64,000 nucleotides of DNA from Chaetoceros tenuissimus (GCA_021927905.1 BLLK01000032.1:186001-250000), one strand, 5' to 3'. Shown: positions 32,791-44,264, counted from the first letter of the stretch. Notes: generated from the letters alone by a model not told the origin. Numbers and translations: made by a program.

Positions 32791-34351
32791 CCAACCTGAC
32801 TATGTATTCTGTATGCGTTTTGTACTTCTTATCTTGGCAGTTTTCTTGCTTTGTTTGATATATAGACAAAAGACAATTGATTTATGATCGAATTGAAACT
32901 TTTACTGAAAGTAAACTATTGGTTTGATGAAAAGATTCTTATTGTTGATTTTATGATTTGATTTTATGCTTTTATGTGTTTGGTGATTTTCACATAGAGT
33001 AAACCTGACAACTTGGTTACGGCGCGCCAAAAAAAATTCTCATGCCGGCTGTCGTAATCAGATTTCACTTTTTAGCACGGTTTTGGAAAGCTCTCGACGA
33101 GAGCTTTCGATTGAGGTACTGTTCGATCCAATCCAATAGAAACTCGATTATTTATAAAACAATAACTAAATCCAAAGTCTGACTGAAAATCAGGATTTCC
33201 TGACTTATTTGGTTACATACATTTCCGTAACAAAATGCCAAAAATAGGGGTAAAAATGCATTTTTACTCCATTTGCGCATGTAATGCGTACTCTTTTGTA
33301 TATTATTATTTGAAGTTGCTATTTGATGCATGATTATAAGTATGTTTATAATATATTATACTTCTATTCAAAAGCTTTTGCCCTTCCTCTTCATGTTGGC
33401 ATGCATATCTCGACTGCCCGAGTTCCTGAGTCTTTCGCAGATTTTTGAATATTTTCAAAACCCACCCAACAAAGTTTAAAATATATGCAAAACATATCAA
33501 AATGAAAGAAAGCTTTGATATTAGCTTTTACTTTAAATTATAATAGGGTTGATGATGGTTCATCATGATTTGATAATCCAATGTGATCAAATAACCCAAA
33601 ATTTGTTCTTTTGACCAATGACCTCACACTGTTTTGAGAGAGTTATGCGTTAGTATATGTCTGTATATGTGCAACCACTGCCCAGTTGAGAACAAGTAGA
33701 AGTATATTTATGCATTTAATTGAATCTTCACATGGTATATCAAAGATATAGGCACACTTCTCTATGAAACTTTAAATTTGTGATCAACAGATCATCGTAT
33801 GTACAGATGAGAATTTCCAAATATTTGGGAACAGCGATTGATAGAAGTCAATTTTTATTGCAGAAATGAAAAGATCTCAGTGAGACGAATCGATAGGTAC
33901 CCAGACCTGTACTGAGAAACTAAAATTGATGGAGAAAAAAATTGTTGAAGTTTATCGCGTAGCTAGTTAGGCGGATCCCAAAATCCCGAAAACCAAATAA
34001 GTAAGGCCACCAAATACGTAAGGTTTACTCTACAGTAGACACGAAAATACAAAAAAATCCCTTAGTATCATAGGGGGGCAAGTAAAAAATCCTAAATTTG
34101 CCACCCCAGGTCAGTTCAACCATCTCCTACGTACGTACAACCTACAAGAGACGACAAAAGAGACAACTAGAGACGAAGATTATTGGAAAGCATCTTTTTT
34201 GAATACAACAGTTGGTTCGAAGCATAGTGCATTTTTCAATATTTTAAAATTATATATGCTATATTACACACTTTGGATTACCTGAAGGAAAACATCCAAC
34301 ATGAGTTACTCAGCGTAAGTAACCCCTAGGCCATTACGTATTTATGTAAGT
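32791..34351. other. Gene-free A+T-rich spacer between the NRPS-like gene and the right direct repeat
   Basis: About 1.56 kb. It should contain the promoter of the minus-strand NRPS-like gene near 32800-33000. Notable items are an 11-bp-arm palindrome at 33086-33108 and an ASC-type GGCGCGCC word near 33020. The ORFs here (60-64 residues) have no support. No transposase, reverse transcriptase or terminal repeat was recognised. Confidence 0.55.
33086..33108. repeat. Perfect inverted repeat, 11-bp arms, 1-base centre
   Basis: GAAAGCTCTCG, then A, then its exact reverse complement. It stands alone in A+T-rich non-coding DNA about 300 bases upstream of the NRPS-like gene start. It could be a dimeric factor site or a small hairpin; nothing in the sequence separates these. 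Confidence 0.85.
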
Positions 34352-34495
34352 GCTCAGATACAGATATTCGAAAAGGGAGAAAATCATACGATATGAAACG
34401 CAGACGTCATGTATCACCTGCGCTACAGAGCTAAGAAATTCCAAAAGATATTGAAAATTAAGTTTAAGCAAATGATGAATGACTGGGAAATGTAA
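34352..34495 (+). pseudogene. Fragment of the J-protein gene 3' end
   Basis: Copy of bases 26066-26210, the last 48 codons of the J-protein gene. One base is lost (GAAACGCAG against GAAAGCGCAG), which shifts the frame, and there is no start or upstream part. It is part of the right copy of the long direct repeat and ends at the same TAA, 21 bases before the stop of the convergent transporter gene. Confidence 0.92.
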
Positions 34496-35302
34496 AATGT
34501 AAAGTATTAGATAGACTTATATTATTTCTCTATCTTCGTTCACTTGCAAAATTGTAGCAGAAGCTTGCCGCGAAATATTCTCAAAGCTTCTACCAGATTG
34601 CCAGACTGCTTTCAATTCATGATGAATTTCTTCCGATGATTTGTCTCCCGTATCGGGTACGTATTTCTTTGCAAATACAATAGATGCAATCGTCAATACT
34701 GAGTACATTGAAAAAGGAACGTACAGTCCCTTATCTTGACCAGTTAGAAATGTCAAAGATACCAAAGATGCAGCAGCATATGAAATGATGGTGCTTAACC
34801 CTAACGCTCTACCTCTGATACTGCTAGGAAATAACTCCGATACCATCAGCCAAACCAAAGGCCCGAAACTCAGTGAGTATCCACCAGCAACACCAAATAC
34901 AGACAAAGTGGCGATTATCTTGCCAAACAATGACATTTGATTATCTCCCTCCAAGAAATACGCCAACGAGAGAGTACATAGTGAAATAGCAATGATTGAC
35001 ATTCCTGTTAACAGTAAAGATCTTCTCCCCAAAACCTCCACCTTTTTTATGGCATAGCACACTGTCGCAAATTTTACTACTCCTACAAATATTGTACTTA
35101 TTAGGCGTCCGTCTTCCGAATCAAAACCTATTTGTGCAAAAATCTCTGGAGCAAAGTTTAATACATTGGGGTGCCCACAAAAGTGCTGCATGACTGAAAG
35201 GAATACAGCAATGATGATTTGTCGAAAATATTTTCTCATTGTGACGCAGTTTAATTCTTCAGGATGTGGTGTCCCACGTTGCTGTGGTGAATTGATATTG
35301 AA
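34352..35302. repeat. Long direct repeat, right copy (951 bp)
   Basis: Partner of 26066-27017, about 99% identical. In this copy the transporter half continues into the complete gene, whereas the J-protein half is cut after 144 bases. The mirror-image pattern in the left copy shows that the ancestral locus had the two whole genes in convergent order with 21 bases between their stops. Confidence 0.95.
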
Positions 35303-36055
35303 AGAAGAATATTGTCTCGAATCACTGTCGTCATGCACTGATTCGTTCTGTGTGCTTTCGTCTTGAGTATCAAATGAAATACTTGCTCCAATGCGTAATA
35401 TTGCAGCATCCGCTTCATCAAACTTTTGATTTTGTCGAAGCCAAACGGGACTTTCAGGCATAGACAGCATACAGATGAATTGTAATACTGCAATGACGCA
35501 TCCTATGCCAAACATATATCTCCACCCATCGTTTGGAATTTTCACACTAAAAGCATATCCAATAATATATGACAATAAAAATCCCAAGGAAATACAAGCT
35601 TCATTACATGACACTATGGCACCTCTGTATTCTCTCGGCGATATTTCATGCAGATAAGCTACATCTGCTATCCCTGATACCGCTACTGCAAACCCAACAA
35701 AAATACGTCCAGAAAGCACGACATCAAATGATGTAGCAGAGTAAAGTATTAGAGCTCCAACTATAAACACCAAGTCGGTCAACAGAATCATCTTCTTTCT
35801 TCCCATACGATCGCATAGATGTCCTCCAACGCATGACCCTAGTGCACAGCCAATGTAAAGAAAAGAAACAACCATTTCTTCTTGCTTTTCAGATAAACCA
35901 AAAGTATTCTTGAGCTGAGGTAATGCTGTTGAAGTGACCCCCATGTCATAACCAAAAAGAATTCCTCCTAGTGATGCTGCAATGGTTGCCTTTATAACAA
36001 AAGGAGGAATAGAAGAGAGTCTCTCTCTTCTACTTGAGTTAACGCTCTCGCTCAT
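34517..36055 (-). CDS. Major facilitator sugar porter (intact)
   Basis: Single exon, 512 residues, about twelve membrane segments. Sugar-porter family signatures are present: GGILFGYDMGV in helix 1, GGHLCDRMGRKK after helix 2, PESPVWL after helix 6, and the matching VEVLGRRSLL and SSIRGRALGL in the C-terminal half. A 45-residue polar loop with Ser/Gln/Asp follows the sixth helix. Such proteins move hexoses, pentoses or polyols by uniport or proton symport; the substrate and membrane are not evident. Its 3' half is duplicated at 26232-27017. The MITE-like element at 36143 begins only 88 bases upstream of the start codon and may affect its promoter. Confidence 0.9.
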   Translation of the reverse strand: MSESVNSSRRERLSSIPPFVIKATIAASLGGILFGYDMGVTSTALPQLKNTFGLSEKQEEMVVSFLYIGCALGSCVGGHLCDRMGRKKMILLTDLVFIVGALILYSATSFDVVLSGRIFVGFAVAVSGIADVAYLHEISPREYRGAIVSCNEACISLGFLLSYIIGYAFSVKIPNDGWRYMFGIGCVIAVLQFICMLSMPESPVWLRQNQKFDEADAAILRIGASISFDTQDESTQNESVHDDSDSRQYSSFNINSPQQRGTPHPEELNCVTMRKYFRQIIIAVFLSVMQHFCGHPNVLNFAPEIFAQIGFDSEDGRLISTIFVGVVKFATVCYAIKKVEVLGRRSLLLTGMSIIAISLCTLSLAYFLEGDNQMSLFGKIIATLSVFGVAGGYSLSFGPLVWLMVSELFPSSIRGRALGLSTIISYAAASLVSLTFLTGQDKGLYVPFSMYSVLTIASIVFAKKYVPDTGDKSSEEIHHELKAVWQSGRSFENISRQASATILQVNEDREII

Positions 36056-37081
36056 TTTGTTTCAAAAGAAGAGTCAGTTTTTATGATTTGAAATATTCTA
36101 TTCAAAGCGTATTCAAGTTTGATGTTTAGAGTTCAGCAAATACTACCCGTGTGAAAAAAGGCGCCCGCCTTGAAAAAAGGCACCCATCTTCATCCGGGTC
36201 CCTCCGTACTTACAAGCAAGTACACTACTAACGGAAACATAAGCACTTCCTGACAAATTCAATGGAACCATGATGGAACAATGAAAAAAAATCTCTAAAA
36301 ATAGAAAACCATAGTAAATTCATTTTCTATGTGCATAAATATGCATCTTTTGTATTGGAAGTATATCGATTTTTTCATTTGTTCGATCATTATGAATCGT
36401 CAACTTCTGGTATGATCTATACGTGCGCTCTATACAGGATCTACGTAGAAAATATCTGGTTTTTTCAGTTAAAGATGCTACAGAGACTTACAGAGACCAT
36501 TCCAGTGGCTAATATGACTGTATTTGAGTATGAAAAGACTTCTTCAACGGTAGTTTTATTGAAATTTGAGTCTAATTGGGTTTTATTTAGTCTTGTAGAA
36601 TGAACCTTATTTGTTCGTGTATTTGTACTGTGTTTGTACGTGTATTTGCCTTCTATTGGGTTATGAGTCAAAAAATAGCGCCCGGGCGCCATTTTTCACA
36701 CGGGTAGAATAATTATGCAGACCACAGAGAAACATAGAAACATAGAGGAACATTGAACAAAAGACAGAAGACAGAAGACGTTGTGAAATGACCGACCCAA
36801 CGTCATTGTACATAAAACTTAATTGGCTATAAAAATGAACTGAGCTACTTATGATTTTTCAGCGATGATGGAATGACTGAAAATGACTTCAATCGTAAAG
36901 TTGAAGACCAATCAACGAGTAAACAGTAAAACCCGACCAAATTTTAGTCACGAAATCAATCAAGAGGTGTTCTTTTTCGTTCCAGACACAGTTTACAACG
37001 GACTCGATCCAAAAAGCTCACTTCATAAATCTTCTTTCAAAGCTTTTTGAAAGTCAAAAGGAAAGAAGGAAACTTCCAACC
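36056..37081. promoter_or_regulatory. Divergent intergenic region containing a MITE-like element
   Basis: About 1 kb between the starts of the sugar transporter (minus) and the choline-transporter-like gene (plus). More than half of it is the element at 36143-36707. The remainder next to 37082 is A-rich leader sequence. Confidence 0.55.
36143..36707. mobile_element. MITE-like non-autonomous element with terminal inverted repeats
   Basis: 565 bp bounded by inverted repeats of about 25 bp with one mismatch: CTACCCGTGTGAAAAA then GGCGCCCG at the left, and the reverse complement at the right. Both flanks carry AATA directly next to the repeat, consistent with a 4-bp target duplication. A second, weaker copy of the inner part (TGAAAAAAGGCACCC) follows the left terminus. 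No transposase is encoded; the 90-residue ORF inside has no domain. Confidence 0.78.
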
Positions 37082-38848
37082 ATGTTCCAGGCAAAGACAG
37101 ACGACCACACAGATCAACAAGGTGATGTCCGTGATCTCATCAATGTGAATGATACAGTACCTGCCAAGGTTGAATACCAAAAGAGAACCTTTACAGACAA
37201 GGTATTTGCTGCCCTTTACTTTCTGAGTTATGTAGCTTATCTTGCATGTGGAATCTACCTCTACTCTCAATCTCATCAACGTTATGAAAAAGATGAAAAT
37301 GGTGAACGAGTAATTGCTGCCAAGTTCATGGAAGATGCCACTCAGTGCTGTGCTAATGGTTCAACCTATGGACTCTGTGCTTACATCAACAACAATGGCA
37401 GAAGACTTGCTGCAGGACCTAGTAAATTTGATGGAGATGAGGGTATCTTTGATGCATTTCTTGAAGCTCCACAAATTATTGCTGGTATGGCTGCACTCGC
37501 TCTAGCCATTTCAGTGACTTGGGTCGTTTTGCTCAGATTTTTTGCCAAACCTATTGTGATTTTGAGTGAATTTGCAAAGATTGCAATCATGATTACTATC
37601 GGAATCTATCAAGAGGATACAAATTCAAAAATTATTTGTTTCGTAATTGCTGGTTTGATGCTTGTGTATATGATCTGGGCAAGAGATAAGTTGATGTTTG
37701 CAGGAGATATCATCAGTTATTCCACGACTGCCATGAAGGCGAATCCAGCAATCTTTATTTCGTCATTGTTGACCAAGGCTCTATATGCTGGAAACGCAGC
37801 TTTGTTTGTGTTCTTTTTTGCAGAGTCATTTAATGTTGCTGAAGTTGTTGATATTCAAGGATTCTGTACCTTTCAGTCTCCAGCATATGTTGGAAATATG
37901 AATATTTACATCAGTTTGTCTTATCTTTGGACTATCTTGCTTTTTGACAAGATGAGACTTTCCATGATTGCAACGATTGTTGGATCGTGGCACTTTCATC
38001 CAGAGGATAGAGCATCTGTGGGAGTTGCAATCAAGAATGTTTTTCCGTCCTTTGGTACTTTGTCCATCTCAGCATTGATTGCGTCCGTTGCAGAGTATCT
38101 GAATCAATTGATGAATCAAAACTCCTGGACTAGTTGGATTCCACCTACCCTTTTTGTTACGGCTCCTTTGAAGATCCTTACTCTCTGCTTTGGAGGATGT
38201 CTGCAAATGCTAGTCACAATGTTTACCAAATTCACGGTAATTTTGCATGTGTTCACTGGGGAATCATTTATGCCTTCAGCACGAAACGTTTGCAAGATCT
38301 TGAAACGTCATTTCAAGGGAGGCTTTGTTACTGAGCTTACATCCAAGTCAGTTCTCACCCTTGGATCATATGCATTTTCCTTAGCAATTGCATTTGTTTC
38401 TTGGAAATGGATCGATGATGAATTTGAATGCGGGACTTTGAATAAGGACACCGGTGACAATATCTTTTACATCCTTTACATCATTCTTATTTTCTTCACC
38501 ACTTGGTACCCTGTGTTGGGGATCTACGGAATCATTCTTGCAAGTAAATTTCTTCAAGATTATGGAAGAGATGCTCTTGAAAATGGTACAGAAAGCAATA
38601 ACCACCTGTGGATTCCACCACTTGCTGCTACATTTGTGGGATGTATTGCAATGATGATGTTCAAGTTCTTGAGTGCTATTTTCCTCGACATTATTGACAC
38701 ACTTTTCCTTTGCTTCGCCATCGATAAGGACAACAACGTCGATCTTACAGATTCCGAATTCACCAAACTTGTTGAAAAAATGCCAACTTACACAGGAGAT
38801 GAACATGATACTACTCTTCGTGAGAAAAAGGACGTCAGTTCTGTTTAG
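37082..38848 (+). CDS. Choline-transporter-like (CTL/SLC44) membrane protein
   Basis: Single exon, 588 residues, ATG at 37082 next to a purine-rich leader. About ten hydrophobic segments with a large loop after the first (KVFAALYFLSYVAYLACGIY). The C-terminal family signature is present: FKFLSAIFLDIIDTLFLCFA followed by IDKDNN, and before it LLTKALYAGNAALF and SVAEYLNQLM type stretches. CTL proteins transport choline or ethanolamine, or act as lipid-pathway scaffolds, in plasma and organelle membranes. The first loop keeps several Cys (CCANGSTYGLC). Length fits the family (550-700). Confidence 0.87.
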   Translation: MFQAKTDDHTDQQGDVRDLINVNDTVPAKVEYQKRTFTDKVFAALYFLSYVAYLACGIYLYSQSHQRYEKDENGERVIAAKFMEDATQCCANGSTYGLCAYINNNGRRLAAGPSKFDGDEGIFDAFLEAPQIIAGMAALALAISVTWVVLLRFFAKPIVILSEFAKIAIMITIGIYQEDTNSKIICFVIAGLMLVYMIWARDKLMFAGDIISYSTTAMKANPAIFISSLLTKALYAGNAALFVFFFAESFNVAEVVDIQGFCTFQSPAYVGNMNIYISLSYLWTILLFDKMRLSMIATIVGSWHFHPEDRASVGVAIKNVFPSFGTLSISALIASVAEYLNQLMNQNSWTSWIPPTLFVTAPLKILTLCFGGCLQMLVTMFTKFTVILHVFTGESFMPSARNVCKILKRHFKGGFVTELTSKSVLTLGSYAFSLAIAFVSWKWIDDEFECGTLNKDTGDNIFYILYIILIFFTTWYPVLGIYGIILASKFLQDYGRDALENGTESNNHLWIPPLAATFVGCIAMMMFKFLSAIFLDIIDTLFLCFAIDKDNNVDLTDSEFTKLVEKMPTYTGDEHDTTLREKKDVSSV

Positions 38849-39006
38849 AAACGCGATTCAGATTTTAGAGTCTCAACAGGATATATGCAAAAAGAAAGAA
38901 TTAAATACCAGGAATATTATGTACATTTTTTAAGATTATTGCAGTAGAAGTAAAGTAGATTGCTTTGGCATAAAAAAGAGTAGTTTGCTCTTATGGATTA
39001 CAAGTA

Positions 39007-42000
39007 CTATCCACTCTCACAAGCCTCGAATTCTTTTGGTAAGGACATGTCTGTATGCTTCCCAGGATTTTTCGGAGGTACTATTGGGTCAGACTCCAGC
39101 CAATCTTTCAAGATCTCAATAGCTTTCGTAAGTTGATCATCGTGACCGTCGTATGTTCTTCTAGGATCATTGTCAACTTCCACATCGGGAGACACCCCTT
39201 TTTGTTCAATACCTAACCCCCAACCAAAATTGTCATTGTATGTTCCGATCTCTGGTGCTGTAGCTATTCCTCCATCAACCAGATGATTATCAGAACTGAG
39301 CCAAATACCACCACCCCAAGTTCTAACACCTGAACATTTGAATTGATAGTGAGTTCATAGAAAGTTCTGAAAAAACAATTGAAAATAGTATAACTTACCG
39401 ATGAGCTTCCCAAGACCAAGTTCAGATACTCCACGGGAGAAACCTTCTCCATCACTGCTTGTTTTCTCATCTATCAAAACGACAATGTGTCCACGAAAAG
39501 CAAATTGTTCATCCCATCCAAGACCTCCATTCGTAATGTTGGTTGCCCTACCTTGCCAAAAACTCCATGCTTTGCGTTGCAGTGAATCTAACAACCATGA
39601 ATCTATATTACCTCCATGATTATGCCTTACGTCTATGATCAAAGCATCTTTGTCATAATCTGGGTACAAACCTCTAACAAATGCATCCTCACCCTCTGCA
39701 CCTGACATAGATCTTAAGTGCATGTATCCGACCGTGAATCCATGTTCGTTTGCCAATGCCTTGGCTTTTTTTCGAGTCTTCCATTCCCATGCTGCGTACC
39801 TGAGATTTGCCGAGTCTTCTTGTGAAATGGGAACTACAATTACTGCTTCTGCATGATAAGCTTCTGCTGGGATTGGATCTTCTTCCATTTTTCTAGCTGA
39901 TGAGCTAAATGCAAATGATGATTTAGACTTCACTCGAAGAACACCAAGTCTAATTGATCGACCAGCCATTCCTCGAAGTAACTGATGAATATCTGGTACG
40001 TTCATTACACTTTCACCGTTCACACTGACAATTACATCACCAGAAAGAAGACCTCTTTGACCAGATTGACGTAATGTTTTGTGACTGAGAGGACTGTACA
40101 TCAATTTCCCGTCTAAAGAATTAAAATCTGGATCTCTCTCCGGTATCTCCTTGACTATGTAGCCATTCCATGCTACTGACCGTTCAAGTACAGCTCCAAG
40201 ACTGGCGATAGCATTCAAATCTTTCAATGATTGATTACCAAAAAGAGGGTCATTATATTCACCTCCGTAAACAAAAACATGAAGAGCACTTAATTCAGCC
40301 GCCATTTGTTTGAGAACATCGTCAAGTTCTTCACGACGTCCGCAGCGACTGACAAGAGGGAGATATCTTGTATGTACCGCATCCCAATCAACATTGCCCA
40401 TATCTCTCGCATAGTAATAGTCTCGCAACATTCGCCATGCATCTGAGAACATTTGTTGATACTCAAGCTGTGGCCAAACACTGACCGACCATCTATCTAC
40501 ATCAACTAAATTTTTCACGAAGGTCGTATCCTTCATAAATAATGTCGTGAAACCTAAGACGTCATTTGTGATTACCTTTGTCTTCCCACTGTAGGTGAAA
40601 TATAGGAAGTCTCTGTTACTACTAACACCTAGAGCCTGCAATTCTAAGCCAGTGACTTCTATTGATGTTGGTTTCATGAAATTTTCGGGAAAGTCGCCAA
40701 TAGCAAACGTCGTTAATCGCGGCTTTCCTGTTGGTCCAGGCTCTACTACAATGATGGATGGGTCATCTTTTAATTGGTGGATAAAAGCGTAGTTTCCAGC
40801 AGGAATTTCGCTTATTATTGCAGCCCGCCTCAAAAATGTCAGTTCGATATCATTCTTTGGTCCAAGAGATATTTCGATATCTGACATTACAGCTTGGGTT
40901 GTGTTTGAAGTATCAGTCTTTGTATCGGCGCTTGTAGTGTTGGATGTTGGAGCGGCTTGTCCAACCTCAGCAGTCCATGAAGTTAGTTTCTCTCCCAAAA
41001 TTTCTAATGCTCCTTGACCTACATAACTGCCACGATAAATTTCTTCCAATGGATCTATCTTCAATTCATCCACTTCGTCGATAAGAGGTAAAGCATATAC
41101 TGCAGAAGATTTTGAAAAATACGGATATGGTGCCCTAGTTCCCCATGGAGAAGTATTTCCAGTCAAAACCACATCTCTATCAGATAGAAAATACAATGTA
41201 GTTGAGGGAAAGTGTTTCTTATCAGAATGCATCAATTGTTTCACTTTGAAATCAACAGGTGCTTGCCCCCAAAGTGCATTCATGCTGTTAAAACGATCTG
41301 ATGTTGCCTGAACAATTCTCTTGATTTCTATTGTACCATTTTCAGGATCGCCAAGATCGACGATAGAAATTATTCGAAACTGGTTACGTGCATTATGTTC
41401 AATGGCGAGATAACGACCCGCAGGGCTGAAAGAGAGACTAGAATCGATCCCGAGCATAGGTTGACCTTGTTCATTAATTTTGGGAATAGTTGAGAATTTG
41501 GTCTTTTGGTTGGATTCTCCTAGCGGCAGTGTCATTACTCTGACATTGCCATCCGTATCAGTCCATGCTACTCGCCTTCCACAAGGTGAAACTTTTACAC
41601 TTTCTACATCAATACTACCTAAACCTCCTTCGGAAACACTTCCGCCATTCACATGCCCACCTATAAATGGAACAGGCATATTATTTACATCTGAAAATTC
41701 AACACTTGCTGCGGATGATGCATCAATGAAGTAAAAGCCAAGCTCTGCTGTAATTGATAGAGGATCCGTTGCTAAAATAAGGGATCTTTTACCAGAGGCA
41801 GTTCCTCCACAATACCAGGAACCTAATATTCGTGTCATACCAGCTGTCGTACTCGAAGGTGCTAAGCGATAGCGGCGTACAGGAATATTCATATTTCCAC
41901 CTCCAAATGGTTTCGGTTTGTCCACAGTAGGAATGACTGGATTGACAAAGACCTGACCTCGAGCAGTCATGAGAGTTGATATTAGACCGTAACCAGTATC

Positions 42001-43881
42001 AAAAATATCTATTGTTTTTACATCTTGTGGATTATTAACAGGTAGAATGCGTTCATGAAGGTTGTTAAAGTCAGAGTACACGGAAATAGGCAAACGTTTA
42101 GGGATAAGAATAGATCTTTTTTCATTGTCCGCGAGGACGGCCTCGATGTCATCGCCATATAATATTTGTAGATCTGCTCCAATCCTGAATAGAATATTTC
42201 CCGTTGCAATATCGATAGAGTACTCTTTGACGTGAAAGCCATTGGAGCAAGAGATAGGAACAGTGAGTCTTTGTGGTCTATCAAGGTTGGTCCTTTCAGA
42301 CTTGTACAATCGATGCTTATTTGGAAGTTTTGCATACCACAAATTCATCGTGGTCGCGGTCCAAGATGTACCATCTCTATCGGATCGATCACTCAAAAAG
42401 AGCAAGTACTTTGTGCCATCTTGTCTGCTATAAATTGACGGAGATTTCGATGTTCCGTTAAAATCATTCGTTAGTGGTAGAGCAGTTTCTTCCCCATCAC
42501 AATAAGCCCACAAATGTTCTGCTGTCCCACCTACATATCGAGCAGTATTCGAAGATTGTTTGAACCTAGTAAAGAACCGGCATCCTGTGCTCTCGTCATA
42601 AGCAGAGTCTATAGCTTGCGAAAGGGGTATTCCTTGGATACTCGATACGCTTATCGAACTAGCTGTTCTATCCAATATACTCCTAGTGGTATTACTAGAA
42701 TTTTCTGTGGAGTTATTTTGAACAACTCCAATTTTGTACAATCTATGATCCTCCATCGCCACCTCCATGTTGTACGAGCTAATTACCAATGAAGATCCAT
42801 CGTCTTCCCATCCTGCAACACTCAATACTCCCGTATCCGAGTCCATGAAAGTCAAACGCATACTTGGCTTTGATCTATGGTTTGACCTAAGGTCCATGAG
42901 ATAAACCTCGCGATGCCCAGTGTATGTTGCTGTGAAGGCAATTAAGTAGGGATATTTTGGATTGATATGTGGAGTATTGACATTTCCAACTGTACTTGTT
43001 AATCTCATAGCAGGCAATGGTTTCTGTTTTTCTTCCTCATCATTAGAATATGAAGGGGACAATTGGGTTAAGTAGACGTCACCTTCACTACAAAAAACAA
43101 TGGTAGAATTGAAAATATGAGGATATTGGATATAACCAACATTGTCATTCAAATTTTCGTCATGATTGTGTATAAGGTGCGATGGTAGTGACGGAAATGG
43201 TGGCGTAGAGAACACTCCTCCGTACCAATTTGCATCAGAAACATGGAATGCATCATGTTTTTCAAATACAGCATCAGGATTGAAATGATAGGAATTACTG
43301 GCTGGGGTTTTCCCCTTTTCGACGTTATCAAGCGGTGATGATACCGGTGCTTTACTTCCTATATCCTTGGAAACAGTAATGTCATTGTCATCATCTACGT
43401 AATCATCATCATTCGCCGATGCCAATCCTTGAAATTTAAAACCACCAACTGAAGTTTTGACATAAACAACAACAATCACAATTAATGTAAATATTATACC
43501 AAGCACTACACTCAGCGATCCACCTTGAAAGGGAATGTTTGTCTGATTCTCTTCTAGTTGCTCTAAAAATTCCTTCTTTTTCCATTTCTTCTTCCGCTTG
43601 CCTTTATATTTGATTCCCAATGCATCTGCAACCGCATCATCAGGATTTTCAGACTCATCTTTGCTGTCATCAAATACAGATTTCCCATCTTCTGCTTGAC
43701 CTCCAGGAACGCCCAATCTCGTTTGAACAGAAGCTGGGACCTCCCAGTCCTCGTCACTTTCATAGAAAGAAAGCTGAGGATCATCTTGAAAATTATCATC
43801 ATCTGGTTCATCTTGTGCTAGAGGGGAGTGAGCTGGTTCTCCCCTTTTCCTTCGTGGTAGAACTGCACGAGTTCCTTTCAT
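39007..43881 (-). CDS. Membrane-anchored tricorn-type protease (S41 with PDZ)
   Basis: Two exons, 43881-39399 and 39329-39007, phase-1 GT-AG intron of 69 bp; about 1601 residues. The N-terminal 120 residues are acidic then very basic (KYKGKRKKKWKKKEF), followed by one membrane helix at 121-141 (a type II anchor by charge). Then come two beta-propeller regions with YLIAFTATYTGHREVYLMDL and CGRRVAWTDTDGNVRVM, a tricorn C1 region (DAWRMLRDYYYARDMGNVDW), a PDZ domain (GLLSGDVIVSVNGES) and the S41 core: GYMHLRSMSGAEGEDAFV, LIIDVRHNHGGNIDSWLL and TSSDGEGFSRG with the likely nucleophile Ser near 1476. The join restores LIGVRTWGGGIWLSSDN. Tricorn degrades peptides downstream of the proteasome in archaea; here the anchor puts the catalytic part in a lumen or outside the cell. 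Confidence 0.9.
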
Positions 43882-43930
43882 ATTGTATTAAGTTGTAAGG
43901 TTTTTGTGTCTATGCTTGACGAGCAAAATA

Positions 43931-44014
43931 CGCAGTGTTCTCAATGTTTGCAAGAGAGTTCAATATAATGAACGCAGTGTTCTCAAAGTTTGCAAGAGAG
44001 TTAAATATGATGAA
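43931..44014. repeat. 42-bp tandem repeat, two copies, in a divergent promoter
   Basis: Copies start at CGCAGTGTTCTCAA (43931 and 43973) and differ at a few bases. They lie 50-130 bases upstream of the tricorn-type gene start and 250-330 bases upstream of the HAD-like gene in the 383-base divergent spacer 43882-44264. They may duplicate a factor site. Confidence 0.8.
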
Positions 44015-44264
44015 TATGAAATGAATCTTCACTATCATCTGTGGTAAAATGCCCACAAACACGGGAAAAAGAGAGGAATCTTGGTTTTAATTTTTGACTC
44101 TAGCTAAATTAGTAAGAAGAATGAATGGTTGTCATGTTCCCTTTGCAACCAAGCAAAACAAATAGCAACTATTCTAAAACGAAATAATCCCAACATTTTC
44201 ATTACTACAAAATCTTCAAATAAGACCAATCTCTTCTCTTGAAATCATCTTGTTCTCACTTTCC

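Noticed and set aside
36331-36603. 90-residue ORF inside the MITE-like element considered as a transposase remnant
   Set aside because: No DDE or helix-turn-helix pattern and the composition is that of non-coding A+T-rich DNA.
44250-44264. Upstream TTG extensions as starts for the HAD-like, coiled-coil, plastid and silaffin-like genes
   Set aside because: TTG is not an expected nuclear start here; an in-frame ATG follows within 5-18 codons and in two cases directly opens a signal peptide.
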